Position numbers and translations under genes: made by a program. From positions 161,722-225,721 of the forward strand of contig QULQ01000003.1 in NCBI GenBank assembly GCA_003490145.1: a stretch of 64,000 bases of DNA, given 5' to 3'. The number at the start of each line of letters is the position of its first letter. Position 1 is the stretch's first letter. The stretch is from Lachnospiraceae bacterium OM04-12BH. Its GTDB lineage: Bacteria; Bacillota; Clostridia; Lachnospirales; Lachnospiraceae. Below, piece by piece: positions 17,417 to 26,809 of this stretch. The notes beneath the pieces were generated by a model. That model was not told the DNA's origin, made no database searches, and was given only the letters and a program-made list of their open reading frames with translations.

Positions 17417-19063
17417 ATGGCAAAGATTACCATAGACGGGGTTACCGGAGAATACCCGGATGGAATGACCTATGAGGAGATTGCGGATGCCTATCAGGAC
17501 AGGTATGAGAATACCATAGCACTTGTCCTGGAGGACGGTAAGATACGGGAGCTGATCAAAACAGTGCATAAGGACTGTACCCTTTCCTTTCTGACGCTGA
17601 AGGACAGCATTGGCCACAAGGCATATGTAAGAACGGCAGTCATGGTACTGCTTCGGGCGGCAGCAGATGTGATCCCGGAAGCAAATATCAAAGTGGAATT
17701 TGCCATTGGCCCCGGTTATTACTGTGATGTACGCATGGAAAAAAAGCTGACAGAGGATATGGTAAAGCAGATCCGGGCAAGAATGCAGGAACTGGTAGAT
17801 GAGAAAATCCCGATCACCAAGAAGACCTATTCTATTGATGAAGCCAGGGAGATCTTCAAAAAACAGAAGATGGAGGACAAGGGAAAGCTGTTTAGGTATA
17901 AGAGAAGCTCCTTTGCCAATGTATACTGCCTGGATGGCTACTATGATTACTATTATGGCTTTATGCTGCCAGATACAGGCTACGTGAAATATTTTGACCT
18001 GATGCTGTATGAAAAAGGACTGCTGCTGCTTTTGCCGGGGATGGATGCTCCCTGCATGCTTGAAGTGTTTGGTCCCAGGGAAAAGCTGTTCCGGACGTTG
18101 AGAACAGCCTCACACTGGGGAGAAATGATGAATATTGATTCTGTAGGCGACCTGAACGATACGATCTGTGCAGGGGAAATGAATGATATGATCCTGGTAC
18201 AGGAAGCACTGCTTGAGCGCAGGATTGGGGAGATCGCGGAGACTATTGTGAAAAAGGGCAATGTGAAGTTTGTCCTGATCGCAGGACCTTCCTCCTCCGG
18301 GAAAACTACCTTTTCCCACAGACTGTCCATACAGCTCCGTACCTATGGAAAAATCCCGCATCCGATTGCACTGGATGATTACTTCGTGAACCGTGAACTG
18401 ACACCAAGGGATGAGAACGGAGATTATAATTTCGAATGTCTGGAAGCTATTGATGTAAAGCAGTTCAATGAGGATATGGAACGGCTTCTGCGCGGAGAAA
18501 GGGTTGAACTTCCCACATTCAATTTCAAGACAGGGAAGAGAGAGTACCACGGCAGATATAAGCAGCTTGGAGAAGAGGATATCCTGGTCATTGAGGGGAT
18601 TCACGGGCTGAATCCGGAGACGACCTATTCCCTTCCGGATGAGAGTAAATTCAAAATTTATATCAGTGCCCTGACAAGCCTGAACCTGGATGAGCATAAC
18701 CGCATTCCGACGACGGATGGGCGTCTTCTCCGCCGGATGGTGAGAGATGCCAGAACAAGGGGTGCCAGCGCCAGAAGAACTATCGAAATGTGGCCCTCTG
18801 TCCGAAGGGGCGAGGAAAACTATATTTTCCCGTTCCAGGAGGAAGCGGATGAAATGTTTAATTCTGTACTGATCTATGAGCTTTCTGTGCTGAAGCAGTA
18901 CGCAGAACCGCTCCTTTACAGTATAGAGCCGGGAGAACCGGAATATTATGAGGCCAAGAGACTGCTGAAATTCCTGGAATATGTACAGGGAATTGACAGT
19001 CAGAATGTGCCGAGCAATTCGATCTGCCGTGAGTTTATCGGTGGGAGTTGCTTTCCGGTCTAA
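17417..19063 (+). CDS. TGS-domain uridine kinase-like nucleoside kinase
   Basis: This 548-residue protein has an N-terminal TGS-like and ThrRS second-domain-like part (about 1-230), followed by a uridine kinase P-loop NTPase. Walker A is GPSSSGKTTF near residue 293, with ALDDYFVNRE as the substrate-binding block. It probably phosphorylates uridine/cytidine or another nucleoside. The tRNA-synthetase-like front is normal for this clostridial family, and its purpose is unknown. The gene starts 19 bp after trmK with a GGGAGG ribosome site. The rnpB promoter lies in its last codons. Confidence 0.85.
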   Translation: MAKITIDGVTGEYPDGMTYEEIADAYQDRYENTIALVLEDGKIRELIKTVHKDCTLSFLTLKDSIGHKAYVRTAVMVLLRAAADVIPEANIKVEFAIGPGYYCDVRMEKKLTEDMVKQIRARMQELVDEKIPITKKTYSIDEAREIFKKQKMEDKGKLFRYKRSSFANVYCLDGYYDYYYGFMLPDTGYVKYFDLMLYEKGLLLLLPGMDAPCMLEVFGPREKLFRTLRTASHWGEMMNIDSVGDLNDTICAGEMNDMILVQEALLERRIGEIAETIVKKGNVKFVLIAGPSSSGKTTFSHRLSIQLRTYGKIPHPIALDDYFVNRELTPRDENGDYNFECLEAIDVKQFNEDMERLLRGERVELPTFNFKTGKREYHGRYKQLGEEDILVIEGIHGLNPETTYSLPDESKFKIYISALTSLNLDEHNRIPTTDGRLLRRMVRDARTRGASARRTIEMWPSVRRGEENYIFPFQEEADEMFNSVLIYELSVLKQYAEPLLYSIEPGEPEYYEAKRLLKFLEYVQGIDSQNVPSNSICREFIGGSCFPV

Positions 19064-19076
19064 AATAAGTTATAGT
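19048..19076 (+). promoter_or_regulatory. rnpB promoter
   Basis: TTGCTT (19048-19053), a 17-bp spacer and TATAGT (19071-19076). The expected start falls about 7 nt downstream, close to the 5' end of the RNase P P1 helix. The -35 box is inside the nucleoside kinase gene. Confidence 0.6.
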
Positions 19077-19088
19077 AAATAAATGTAT

Positions 19089-19435
19089 CAAGTAGGACAA
19101 ATGGTCGCGGCTGTCTTTATGACAGGTGAGGAAAGTCCGGGCTTCACAGGGCAGGATGCCGGATAACGTCCGGTGGAGGCGACTCCAAGGAAAGTGCAAC
19201 AGAAATGTACCACCGTCATGTCATGCATGACGGCCAGGGTGGAAGGGCAGTGTAAGAGACTACCGCCTGTCTGGTAACAGACAGGGCACATGTAAACCCC
19301 ATCCGAAGCAAGACCAAACAGAAAGCGTTTGAACCGGCCCGGTGAGCTTTCAGGTAGGTTGCTTAAGACTGCTGGCAACAGCAGTATTAGATAGATGACC
19401 ATTCAACGACATAACCCGGCTTATCGTCCTGCTTG
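19089..19435 (+). ncRNA. rnpB: RNase P RNA
   Basis: This is the catalytic RNA of RNase P, which trims tRNA 5' leaders. The ends pair as helix P1 (CAAGTAGGAC at 19089 with GTCCTGCTTG at the 3' end). Conserved blocks are GAGGAAAGTCCGGGC near the 5' end, the GGTAACAGACAGGGC segment, and the 3' block AGATAGATGACCATTC followed by ACATAACCCGGCTTA. The P4 strands and the length (about 347 nt) fit a type A-like RNA. A T run just after P1 may end transcription. Confidence 0.95.
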
Positions 19436-19475
19436 ATATTTTTATCCATTCAGGAAGCTTTTAAAAGAGGAACCC

Positions 19476-20174
19476 ATGAGGAGATTATTTTCAGCTCTTT
19501 TTCCCTGTATTCTATTGCTGCTGGTACTGCTGGCGGCTTTTCAAGGCAGAAACTCATCTGCAGCACTCTCAGAAACAGAACTGGAAAACAGAATATGGCA
19601 GCTCTCTGTGGTGCTGTGGGGCGAAAACGCAGAGGGAAGCGGCTGTATTTATGGATATGATGAAGAGAGACAGGCGCTTGTGATCATCACAGCAGGACAT
19701 GTACTGAAGGAGCTGAAGGGCAGCATAGAGGTTAAGCTTGCAGGTGGTACGGTGCTGCCGGCTGCTTCTTTTCTCACAGCGGAAGAATGTGACCTTGGAT
19801 ATGTGTATCTTCCTTATGAGAAATTGCCAGAAAAGGAAAAGGCATACTTTGAAAAAGAAGCAGACGGAAAATTCGGGGAATTTCTGCAGATCAGGGAGAG
19901 CAGCAGCCTTCAGAAAAATGATGCTTTCCATATGCCGGATAAAATCAGTACAGGAGAGTGTTCATTTGTTACCGGGTATGTGGTAGATCCGGACAGGTAT
20001 CTTGAGGAGTTTGGCTGTGAAATGATCTATGCAGATGGAGGCGCTGTGCCTGGCATGAGCGGCAGCGGGATGTTTGATGATTCGGGCAGGCTTATAGGAA
20101 TTCTGTGCGGTGCCACAGAACAGTATGAGCTGGCAGGTGTACCTGCAGAAAGGATAAAGAAATACAGGCAGTAA
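19476..20174 (+). CDS. Secreted or anchored trypsin-like serine protease
   Basis: This 232-residue protein has an N-terminal hydrophobic segment (residues 8-23) that serves as signal or anchor. A chymotrypsin-fold protease domain follows, with the triad His75 (TAGH), Asp106 (CDLGYV) and Ser195 (GMSGSG). No PDZ domain follows, unlike HtrA proteins. The location is presumably extracytoplasmic. The substrate is unknown. It lies between rnpB and the convergent rpsT. Confidence 0.78.
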   Translation: MRRLFSALFPCILLLLVLLAAFQGRNSSAALSETELENRIWQLSVVLWGENAEGSGCIYGYDEERQALVIITAGHVLKELKGSIEVKLAGGTVLPAASFLTAEECDLGYVYLPYEKLPEKEKAYFEKEADGKFGEFLQIRESSSLQKNDAFHMPDKISTGECSFVTGYVVDPDRYLEEFGCEMIYADGGAVPGMSGSGMFDDSGRLIGILCGATEQYELAGVPAERIKKYRQ

Positions 20175-20207
20175 AAAATCCGGCTCACATGACGGTATGA
20201 GCCGGAT
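20173..20207 (-). terminator. rpsT terminator
   Basis: A stem of ATCCGGCTCA (20178-20187) with TGAGCCGGAT (20198-20207). On the minus strand it is followed by a run of T, making it the rpsT terminator. It also lies directly after the convergent protease gene. Confidence 0.8.
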
Positions 20208-20237
20208 CGCTTATTATTCTATATGATATCCAAAGAA

Positions 20238-20501
20238 CTAAGCCATCTTGTTGACAGCCTGAGCTAAACGGGATACTTTTCTGGAAGCTGTATTCTTGTG
20301 ATATACGCCCTTGGAAGCAGCCTTGTCGATTGTGGTTGTTGCAGCAACAAGTGCGCTGGCAGCAGCAGCCTTATCGTTTGCTTCGATTGCAGCATTTACC
20401 TTCTTAACAGCAGTCTTAACACCAGACTTGATCGCCTTATTTCTTTCAGCCTTAGTTCTGTTGACTAAAATTCTTTTCTTAGCTGATTTAATGTTAGCCA
20501 T
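20238..20501 (-). CDS. rpsT: 30S ribosomal protein S20
   Basis: This 87-residue basic protein binds 16S rRNA early in small-subunit assembly. The start [21 protein letters not shown] is the S20 signature, with an Ala/Lys-rich helical rest ending [12 protein letters not shown]. It is a single-gene transcript with a near-consensus promoter, a ribosome site AGGAGG, and its own terminator. Confidence 0.97.
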   Translation of the reverse strand: MANIKSAKKRILVNRTKAERNKAIKSGVKTAVKKVNAAIEANDKAAAASALVAATTTIDKAASKGVYHKNTASRKVSRLAQAVNKMA

Positions 20502-20592
20502 GATTCTTACCTCCTATATAAAATCATCAGTTGCCATGATGTTTCATTAAAGCCGGAGACACGGACGTCTTAATGCAACACACACGCATATT

Positions 20593-20621
20593 ATTGTAGC
20601 TGGAGAGGAGCAGTCTGTCAA
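20593..20621 (-). promoter_or_regulatory. rpsT promoter
   Basis: On the minus strand a perfect TTGACA (20621-20616), a 17-bp spacer and TACAAT (20598-20593). The strength fits a ribosomal protein gene. The leader is about 90 nt. Confidence 0.85.
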
Positions 20622-20640
20622 TAGATTTTTCAGAGAAATT

Positions 20641-20670
20641 GCATGAATCTGCATAAAAGTGCACATACTG
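20641..20670 (+). promoter_or_regulatory. Sigma-G/F-like promoter of gpr
   Basis: GCATG (20641-20645), an 18-bp spacer and CATACTG (20664-20670). This fits the forespore sigma-G pattern GHATR-N17/18-CATNNTA with one mismatch. gpr is under sigma-F/G control in Bacillus (known). Confidence 0.5.
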
Positions 20671-20735
20671 AAGGCACAGAAAAGCCTGTATGAGAAAAAC
20701 AGGATAAAACAGGCATAAAAAGGACGGATATTTAG

Positions 20736-21647
20736 ATGGGCAGCTTTAAGATCAGAACCGATCTGGCACTGGAGGCCAGAGAGAATGCGGAGGAGGAAGC
20801 GGAATCACTTTCCGGTGTTTCAGTAGAAGAAGTTTACCATGAGGACAGTGAAGTGCGGATCACAAAAGTCAGCATCACATCGAAAAACAGTGCGAGGGCA
20901 CTTGGAAAACCCATGGGAACCTATATCACATTGGAAGCGCCGGCCATGACACAGCAGGATGAGAATTACCATCAGGAAATTTCCGGTGAGCTTTCCATGC
21001 AGCTTAGAGAGATCATACCTGAGCTGGAAAAGGAAAGCTCGATCCTGGTGGTAGGGCTTGGAAACCGGGATGTGACGGCTGATGCCCTTGGACCTAATGT
21101 GGTGGATAATCTGACAGTGACAAGGCATATGGTAAAGGAATTCGGAAAGGCAGCCTATGGGAAGGAACGCATGCATGTGACCAGTGCCCTGATTCCGGGA
21201 GTTATGGCAAAAACGGGCATGGAATCTGCTGAGATCATAAAAGGTGTTGTGGAGAAGACAAAGCCGGATGCAGTGATCGTGATCGATGCGCTGGCAGCCA
21301 GATCCATAAGGAGGCTGAACCGGACAGTTCAGATTTCGGATGCCGGGATCCATCCGGGTTCAGGAGTGGGAAACAACAGAAATGTGATCACCAGGGAAAG
21401 TCTTGGTGTACCGGTGATCGCCATTGGCGTGCCGACGGTAGTAGATGCTGCCACGATCGTGAATGATGCATTTGCAAAGCTTTCTGGCGGGGAAGGCAGG
21501 GAATGGATGAGAATGCAGGATTTTCCGGAGGGATTTTCTGAATTGTATAATATGTATGTAACCGGCAAGGATGTGGATTATGAGATCAAGCAGATCAGTC
21601 ATATTATCTGTGACGCCATAGAAGGAGCACTGGATATGCAGGCATGA
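20736..21647 (+). CDS. gpr: Germination protease GPR
   Basis: This 303-residue aspartic-type protease degrades small acid-soluble spore proteins when spores germinate. It opens with KIRTDLALEARE and contains the family blocks LVVGLGNRDVTADALGP, ALIPGVMAKTGMES, DALAARSIRRLNRT and GIHPGSGVGNNR. It is made as a zymogen in the forespore in known systems. A sigma-G-like promoter is upstream and spoIIP follows, the same pair as in Bacillus. Its presence shows the organism is, or was, a spore former. Confidence 0.95.
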   Translation: MGSFKIRTDLALEARENAEEEAESLSGVSVEEVYHEDSEVRITKVSITSKNSARALGKPMGTYITLEAPAMTQQDENYHQEISGELSMQLREIIPELEKESSILVVGLGNRDVTADALGPNVVDNLTVTRHMVKEFGKAAYGKERMHVTSALIPGVMAKTGMESAEIIKGVVEKTKPDAVIVIDALAARSIRRLNRTVQISDAGIHPGSGVGNNRNVITRESLGVPVIAIGVPTVVDAATIVNDAFAKLSGGEGREWMRMQDFPEGFSELYNMYVTGKDVDYEIKQISHIICDAIEGALDMQA

Positions 21648-21690
21648 ATGTCCGCTTTCCGGCATATATTTCCCTGTGGAGAGAATCCGT

Positions 21691-23013
21691 ATGTCAGGGA
21701 AATGGAAAAGGAAAGCACTGCTTACTGCAGGAATCATCATACTGGTTTTGGGACTGCTGATACAGGGAACTGCAAGGAAAAACGGAAAAGAAGAAAGTAC
21801 TGGCGGCAGGATCATGGAAGGTCTGGCAGAGGCTGCTATGGAAAGGGCACTGGCGGACTCCTGTCTTCTGCCTTTTTTTCTGGAACAGGGGCAGGGGACA
21901 CTGGAAGATGACAGTCCGGCAGGAAAGGCCGTGGAAGAGATGTTCCCTCTCTATACCTATACGTTTCATGAGGTGCAGGAAGGGGAGGATGAGGATCAGA
22001 AAAATATAGATGAAGAAAATCTGGATTATGGGGAAGGTGCATTACATATTGACAGTGATCTGATCGCCAGGATGCAGCAGGAAAATGATGGTTATCAGGA
22101 AAATATGGATCAGGCAGAAATATCAGAAGAGAATGATCAGGAAAATACAGACAAGGAAGAGGATACGGATACCGGATCACAGGGAGAATCTCAGCAGGAT
22201 GATGGCATGGATGGGGAGAAAGCATTTGAACCTGCGGCATTTCCGGCGTATTCCTATGACTGGTCTGAGAAATGGGATTATGAGAAGCTGGTTTCGAACT
22301 TTTATGCCATAGACGGTACGACTGGTCTTGACAGCTCCTATGTGGGGCTGGATCAGCTTCTCTATCAGGATATGGCGATCACAAGGTCTTTGGAAGGACC
22401 GGATATCCTGATCTATCATACCCATTCCCTGGAGGACTTTGCAGATTCTGTACCGGGGGATCCGTCAACCACGATTGTCGGCGCGGGTGAGAGGCTTACG
22501 GAGATCCTGCAGGATACCTATGGCTTTTCCGTGATGCATGACATAGGAGGGTATGATGTGGAGGCAAGAGATGAGGCCTATAATAAATCGCTGCCAGCCA
22601 TCGAACAGATCCTTGCGGAAAATCCAACCATCCAGGTGGTGATCGACCTGCACAGGGATGAGATGAAGGAAGGAAAGAAGCTGGTCATGGAGCTGGATGG
22701 GCGGCCGACAGCCAGGTTTATGCTTTTTAACGGTATGAGCTATCTGAGGAACAAGGGGAAGATCGCTTATCTGGAAAATCCGTATCTGCAGGAAAATCTG
22801 GCATTTTCCTTCCAGATGCAGGTGGCGGCCAATGAGTATTACCCGGGTCTTGCCAGAAAGATCTATCTGAAGGCTTATCGTTATAATCTGCACCTCTGCC
22901 CGAAGAGTCTTCTGGTCGAGCTGGGTGCACAGACAAATACGGTAGAGGAGATCATGAATGCCTGTGATCCCCTGGCTCATATCATTTCCATTGTTTTGAA
23001 CGGCCAGATGTGA
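21691..23013 (+). CDS. spoIIP: Stage II sporulation protein P
   Basis: This protein of about 440 residues is a peptidoglycan amidase/endopeptidase that, with SpoIID and SpoIIM, drives engulfment. A transmembrane anchor is at about residues 9-26. An unusually long acidic linker (about 85-185, many Glu/Asp/Gln) precedes the SpoIIP domain, marked by LIYHTHSLEDF, VIDLHRDEM and LLVELGAQTNTVEE. I use ATG 21691, 6 bp after GGAGAGA; GTG 21676 is an in-frame alternative. It lies 43 bp behind gpr. Confidence 0.93.
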   Translation: MSGKWKRKALLTAGIIILVLGLLIQGTARKNGKEESTGGRIMEGLAEAAMERALADSCLLPFFLEQGQGTLEDDSPAGKAVEEMFPLYTYTFHEVQEGEDEDQKNIDEENLDYGEGALHIDSDLIARMQQENDGYQENMDQAEISEENDQENTDKEEDTDTGSQGESQQDDGMDGEKAFEPAAFPAYSYDWSEKWDYEKLVSNFYAIDGTTGLDSSYVGLDQLLYQDMAITRSLEGPDILIYHTHSLEDFADSVPGDPSTTIVGAGERLTEILQDTYGFSVMHDIGGYDVEARDEAYNKSLPAIEQILAENPTIQVVIDLHRDEMKEGKKLVMELDGRPTARFMLFNGMSYLRNKGKIAYLENPYLQENLAFSFQMQVAANEYYPGLARKIYLKAYRYNLHLCPKSLLVELGAQTNTVEEIMNACDPLAHIISIVLNGQM

Positions 23014-23074
23014 TATGCTGATAAATGTGCAGCCATGGCTAAAAAGAGGCTGCTGACGGCACAAGGAGGTACTT

Positions 23075-24889
23075 ATGACACATATCGACCAGAGTAAAAT
23101 CAGAAATTTCTGTATCGTGGCACATATTGACCACGGTAAATCCACCCTGGCAGACAGAATTATAGAGAAAACAGGACTGCTGACCAGCAGGGAAATGCAG
23201 GCACAGGTTCTTGACAATATGGAGCTGGAACGGGAAAGAGGCATCACGATCAAGGCCCAGACCGTCAGGACCATTTATACAGCAAAGGACGGAGAAGAGT
23301 ATATCTTCAACCTGATCGACACACCAGGCCATGTAGACTTTAACTACGAGGTGAGCAGGAGTCTGGCAGCCTGTGACGGTGCTATCCTTGTTGTGGATGC
23401 GGCGCAGGGAATCGAAGCACAGACCCTTGCCAATGTATATCTGGCACTGGATCATGATCTGGAGGTTTTTCCTGTTATCAACAAGATCGATCTGCCAAGT
23501 GCAGAGCCGGAGCGTGTGAAGGAGGAGATCGAGGACGTCATTGGCCTTGATGCTTCTGATGCACCGCTGATCTCTGCCAAGAACGGGATTGGGATCGATG
23601 AGGTACTGGAAGCAGTAGTGCACAAGATCCCGGCACCTACAGGCGATCCGGATGCACCGCTGAAGGCGCTGATCTTTGATTCTCTGTATGATTCCTACAA
23701 GGGAGTTATCATCTTCTGCAGGATACGGGAAGGACGTGTGAAAAAAGGAACCAATATCCGCATGATGGCTACCGGCGCAACAGCAGAGGTAGTAGAGGTT
23801 GGCTATTTTGGGGCAGGACAGTTTATCCCCTGTGAGGAACTTAGTGCAGGCATGGTAGGCTATATCATGGCATCTATCAAAAATGTCAAGGATACCAGAG
23901 TCGGCGATACGGTTACTGATAATGACAGACCCTGCAGTGAACCGCTGCCCGGTTATAAAAAAGTAAATTCCATGGTGTACTGCGGCGTGTATCCGGCGGA
24001 CAGCTCCAAATATCCGGATCTCCGGGATGCACTTGAAAAGCTGCAGCTCAATGATGCTTCCCTGAATTTTGAGCCGGAAACCTCCATTGCTCTTGGATTT
24101 GGTTTCCGATGCGGCTTCCTTGGACTTCTTCATCTGGAGATCATCCAGGAAAGACTGGAGAGAGAGTACAATCTGGATCTGGTGACCACAGCCCCCGGTG
24201 TTATCTACAAGGTGCATAAGACAGACGGAGAGGTGATCGAGCTGACCAACCCTTCCAATCTGCCGGATCCGGCATCCATTGAATATATGGAAGAGCCTAT
24301 TGTTTCTGCTGAGATCATGGTAACGACTGAATTTATCGGATCCATCATGGAGCTGTGTCAGGAGAGAAGAGGCAGATATCTTGGCATGGAATATATTGAG
24401 GAGACAAGAGCACTGCTGAAATATGAGCTGCCTTTAAATGAGATCATTTATGACTTCTTTGATGCCCTGAAGTCCAGATCCAGGGGCTATGCGTCCTTTG
24501 ACTATGAAATGAAGGGCTATGTGCAGTCTGATCTGGTGAAGCTGGATATTCTGATCAACAAGGAAGAGGTGGATGCCCTTTCCTTTATCGTACACAGTGA
24601 CAGCGCTTATGAAAGAGGACGGAAGATGTGTGAGAAGCTGAAGGAGGAGATCCCAAGGCATCTCTTTGAAATCCCTATTCAGGCAGCAGTAGGCGGTAAG
24701 GTCATTGCAAGGGAAACAGTAAAGGCCATGCGTAAGGATGTTCTTGCCAAGTGCTATGGCGGCGATATTTCAAGAAAGAAGAAGCTCCTGGAGAAGCAGA
24801 AGGAGGGAAAGAAGCGTATGCGCCAGATCGGCAACGTGGAGATCCCTCAGAAGGCATTCATGAGCGTACTGAAGCTGGATGAAAACTAA
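23075..24889 (+). CDS. lepA: Elongation factor 4 (LepA)
   Basis: This 604-residue translational GTPase acts on the ribosome and affects initiation and back-translocation. G1 is [11 protein letters not shown]3 is DTPGHVDF and G4 is NKID. The C-terminal LepA-specific domain ends in [18 protein letters not shown]. The ribosome site AAGGAGG is ideal. hemW overlaps its end, the usual Firmicutes arrangement. Confidence 0.97.
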   Translation: MTHIDQSKIRNFCIVAHIDHGKSTLADRIIEKTGLLTSREMQAQVLDNMELERERGITIKAQTVRTIYTAKDGEEYIFNLIDTPGHVDFNYEVSRSLAACDGAILVVDAAQGIEAQTLANVYLALDHDLEVFPVINKIDLPSAEPERVKEEIEDVIGLDASDAPLISAKNGIGIDEVLEAVVHKIPAPTGDPDAPLKALIFDSLYDSYKGVIIFCRIREGRVKKGTNIRMMATGATAEVVEVGYFGAGQFIPCEELSAGMVGYIMASIKNVKDTRVGDTVTDNDRPCSEPLPGYKKVNSMVYCGVYPADSSKYPDLRDALEKLQLNDASLNFEPETSIALGFGFRCGFLGLLHLEIIQERLEREYNLDLVTTAPGVIYKVHKTDGEVIELTNPSNLPDPASIEYMEEPIVSAEIMVTTEFIGSIMELCQERRGRYLGMEYIEETRALLKYELPLNEIIYDFFDALKSRSRGYASFDYEMKGYVQSDLVKLDILINKEEVDALSFIVHSDSAYERGRKMCEKLKEEIPRHLFEIPIQAAVGGKVIARETVKAMRKDVLAKCYGGDISRKKKLLEKQKEGKKRMRQIGNVEIPQKAFMSVLKLDEN

Positions 24890-26054
24890 ACGGCCATTAA
24901 GTATTTATATTCATATTCCATTCTGCGTACGGAAATGTCTCTACTGTGATTTTCTGTCAGCACCGGCATCCGGGGAAACGATGGAGGCTTATGCTTCCTG
25001 TCTTTGCCGGGAGATAGAGGCAGCAGGAAAGCTGTATCCGGATCATGAGGTGCGGACAGTATTCTTTGGCGGCGGCACACCGTCCATTCTGAAGAAGGAA
25101 CGGATCTGCCAGATCATGGAAGCTCTGCGCAGAGCCTTCAGCCTAGCAGAGGATGCGGAGATCACGATAGAGGTGAATCCGGGAACTGTGGATGCAGACA
25201 AGCTGGCTGCGTATTATGCTGCCGGTATTAACAGACTGAGCATCGGGGTGCAGTCCCTGCAGGAAAATGAGCTTCAGGCACTTGGCAGGATCCACAGTAC
25301 AGAGGACTTCTTCCAGACATACAGCATGGCTATTAAATCAGGATTTAATAATATAAATGTAGATCTTATGTCTGCCATACCGGAGCAGACGCTGGAATCC
25401 TGTCAGGATACGTTAAGACAGCTTCTTTCCCTGGACAGACCGCCGTCACATATATCGGCATACAGCCTGATCATTGAGGAAGGAACGCCGTTTTATGAGA
25501 ATACACCGGTATTGCCGGATGAAGAAATGGATCGGCTCTTCTATAAAATAACGAATGATATTTTAAAAGCCGCCGGATATCACAGGTATGAGATCTCCAA
25601 TTATGCCAGGGAAGGCTGCGAATGCCGGCATAACCGGGTTTACTGGGAGCGGGGGGAATATCTTGGCTTTGGCATCGGGGCAGCGTCACTGATGCAGGAA
25701 ACAAGATTTTCAAATATACGGGATCTGCAGACGTATCTGAAGCTCCTTTCTGGGGAAGCTGCAGATGGGCCTTCGACAGGACAGCTGACGGAACACCTCA
25801 GACAGGAGGTCAGTCATCTGACAGAGCGGGAGCAGATGGAAGAGTTTATGTTCCTTGGACTCCGCCTGACAGAAGGGGTTTCCCAAAAGCACTTCTTTAA
25901 GACCTTTGGAAAGAAATTTACGGACGTTTATCCGGGTATTTCGGAGAAGCTGATCAGGGAAGGACTTCTTGTGCAGGAAGGAGACAGATTAAAGCTTACA
26001 GAGCTCGGACTGGATGTCAGCAACCGTGTGATGGCGGAGTTTCTGTTTGATTAA
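24879..26054 (+). CDS. hemW: HemW, radical SAM heme chaperone-like
   Basis: This 391-residue radical SAM protein binds its 4Fe-4S cluster through CxxxCxxC ([11 protein letters not shown]). It has the [14 protein letters not shown] and GVQSL blocks of the HemN/HemW group. The short length and lack of the extra HemN N-terminal residues favour HemW, which inserts heme into target proteins, over coproporphyrinogen oxidase. The start overlaps the lepA end by 11 bp, giving translational coupling. Confidence 0.9.
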   Translation: MKTKRPLSIYIHIPFCVRKCLYCDFLSAPASGETMEAYASCLCREIEAAGKLYPDHEVRTVFFGGGTPSILKKERICQIMEALRRAFSLAEDAEITIEVNPGTVDADKLAAYYAAGINRLSIGVQSLQENELQALGRIHSTEDFFQTYSMAIKSGFNNINVDLMSAIPEQTLESCQDTLRQLLSLDRPPSHISAYSLIIEEGTPFYENTPVLPDEEMDRLFYKITNDILKAAGYHRYEISNYAREGCECRHNRVYWERGEYLGFGIGAASLMQETRFSNIRDLQTYLKLLSGEAADGPSTGQLTEHLRQEVSHLTEREQMEEFMFLGLRLTEGVSQKHFFKTFGKKFTDVYPGISEKLIREGLLVQEGDRLKLTELGLDVSNRVMAEFLFD

Positions 26055-26066
26055 AAGACCAGGCAG

Positions 26067-26095
26067 TTGCAATCAGAAAGTGAAATTTGTATAAT
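26067..26095 (+). promoter_or_regulatory. Near-consensus sigma-A promoter of sigK-pilT
   Basis: TTGCAA (26067-26072), a 17-bp spacer and a perfect TATAAT (26090-26095). A vegetative-type promoter is unexpected in front of a mother-cell sigma factor. Confidence 0.7.
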
Positions 26096-26146
26096 TAGTT
26101 TTGTGGAAAGGCACTGCAGCGCCTTGGAAGTCATAGAATAATAAAA

Positions 26147-26809
26147 ATGACTTTGGGGGCGCCCTTTTTGAAAACATTCAGTCAGCCATTGACCGCTTCG
26201 GAAGAGGCCTATTATTTACGACTGTTAAAAGAGGGAAGCGGCGAAGAAGCTATGAGAGCAAGGAATATCCTGATTGAAAGGAATCTGCGCCTGGTGGCCC
26301 ACATTGCCAAAAAATATCAGAATGTGGATGAGGACATGGAGGATCTGATCTCCATTGGGACGATCGGGCTGATCAAGGCAATTTCCTCCTTCGATGCCGT
26401 CAGGGGAAAGCTGAGCACCTACGCTTCACGCTGCATTGATAATGAGCTGCTTATGCTTCTCAGATCCAGAAAAAAAACGGCAAAGGAAGTTTCGCTCTAT
26501 GATCCCATTGGTACAGATAAAGAAGGAAATGAAATCAATCTGCTGGACGTGATCGAACAGGAGCAGACAGATGTCACGGATCAGATGGAGCTGTGTGAAA
26601 ATACCGGACGGCTCCGTATTCTGCTTTCTACAGTTCTGAACGAGAGGGAAAGAGAGATCATTTATCTGAGGTATGGTCTTCTGAATGGGGAGGAAGTTAC
26701 ACAGCGTGAGATCGGAGAGATGCTTCATATATCCAGAAGCTATGTCTCACGAATAGAAAAACGTGCGTTATTGAAACTGAGGGAAGGGTTTGAACATGGC
26801 TACGATTAA
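26147..26809 (+). CDS. sigK: Sigma-K type RNA polymerase sigma factor
   Basis: This 220-residue sigma-70 factor resembles the late mother-cell factor sigma-K. Region 2 is NLRLVAHIAKKYQ..EDLISIGTIGLIKAI. The SLYDPIGTDKEGNEINLLD segment is diagnostic of SigK, and region 4 ends SRSYVSRIEKRALLKL. Bacillus pro-SigK has about 20 hydrophobic residues before the conserved FPQPLSSSEE; here only about ten residues precede FSQPLTASEE, so the pro-peptide is missing or vestigial. The start lacks a good ribosome site; TTG 26168 is an alternative. The pilT ATG lies inside its last codons. Confidence 0.85.
   Translation: MTLGAPFLKTFSQPLTASEEAYYLRLLKEGSGEEAMRARNILIERNLRLVAHIAKKYQNVDEDMEDLISIGTIGLIKAISSFDAVRGKLSTYASRCIDNELLMLLRSRKKTAKEVSLYDPIGTDKEGNEINLLDVIEQEQTDVTDQMELCENTGRLRILLSTVLNEREREIIYLRYGLLNGEEVTQREIGEMLHISRSYVSRIEKRALLKLREGFEHGYD

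Noticed and set aside
23039..24217. 392-codon minus-strand open frame
   Set aside because: It is the complement of lepA, which is clearly real.
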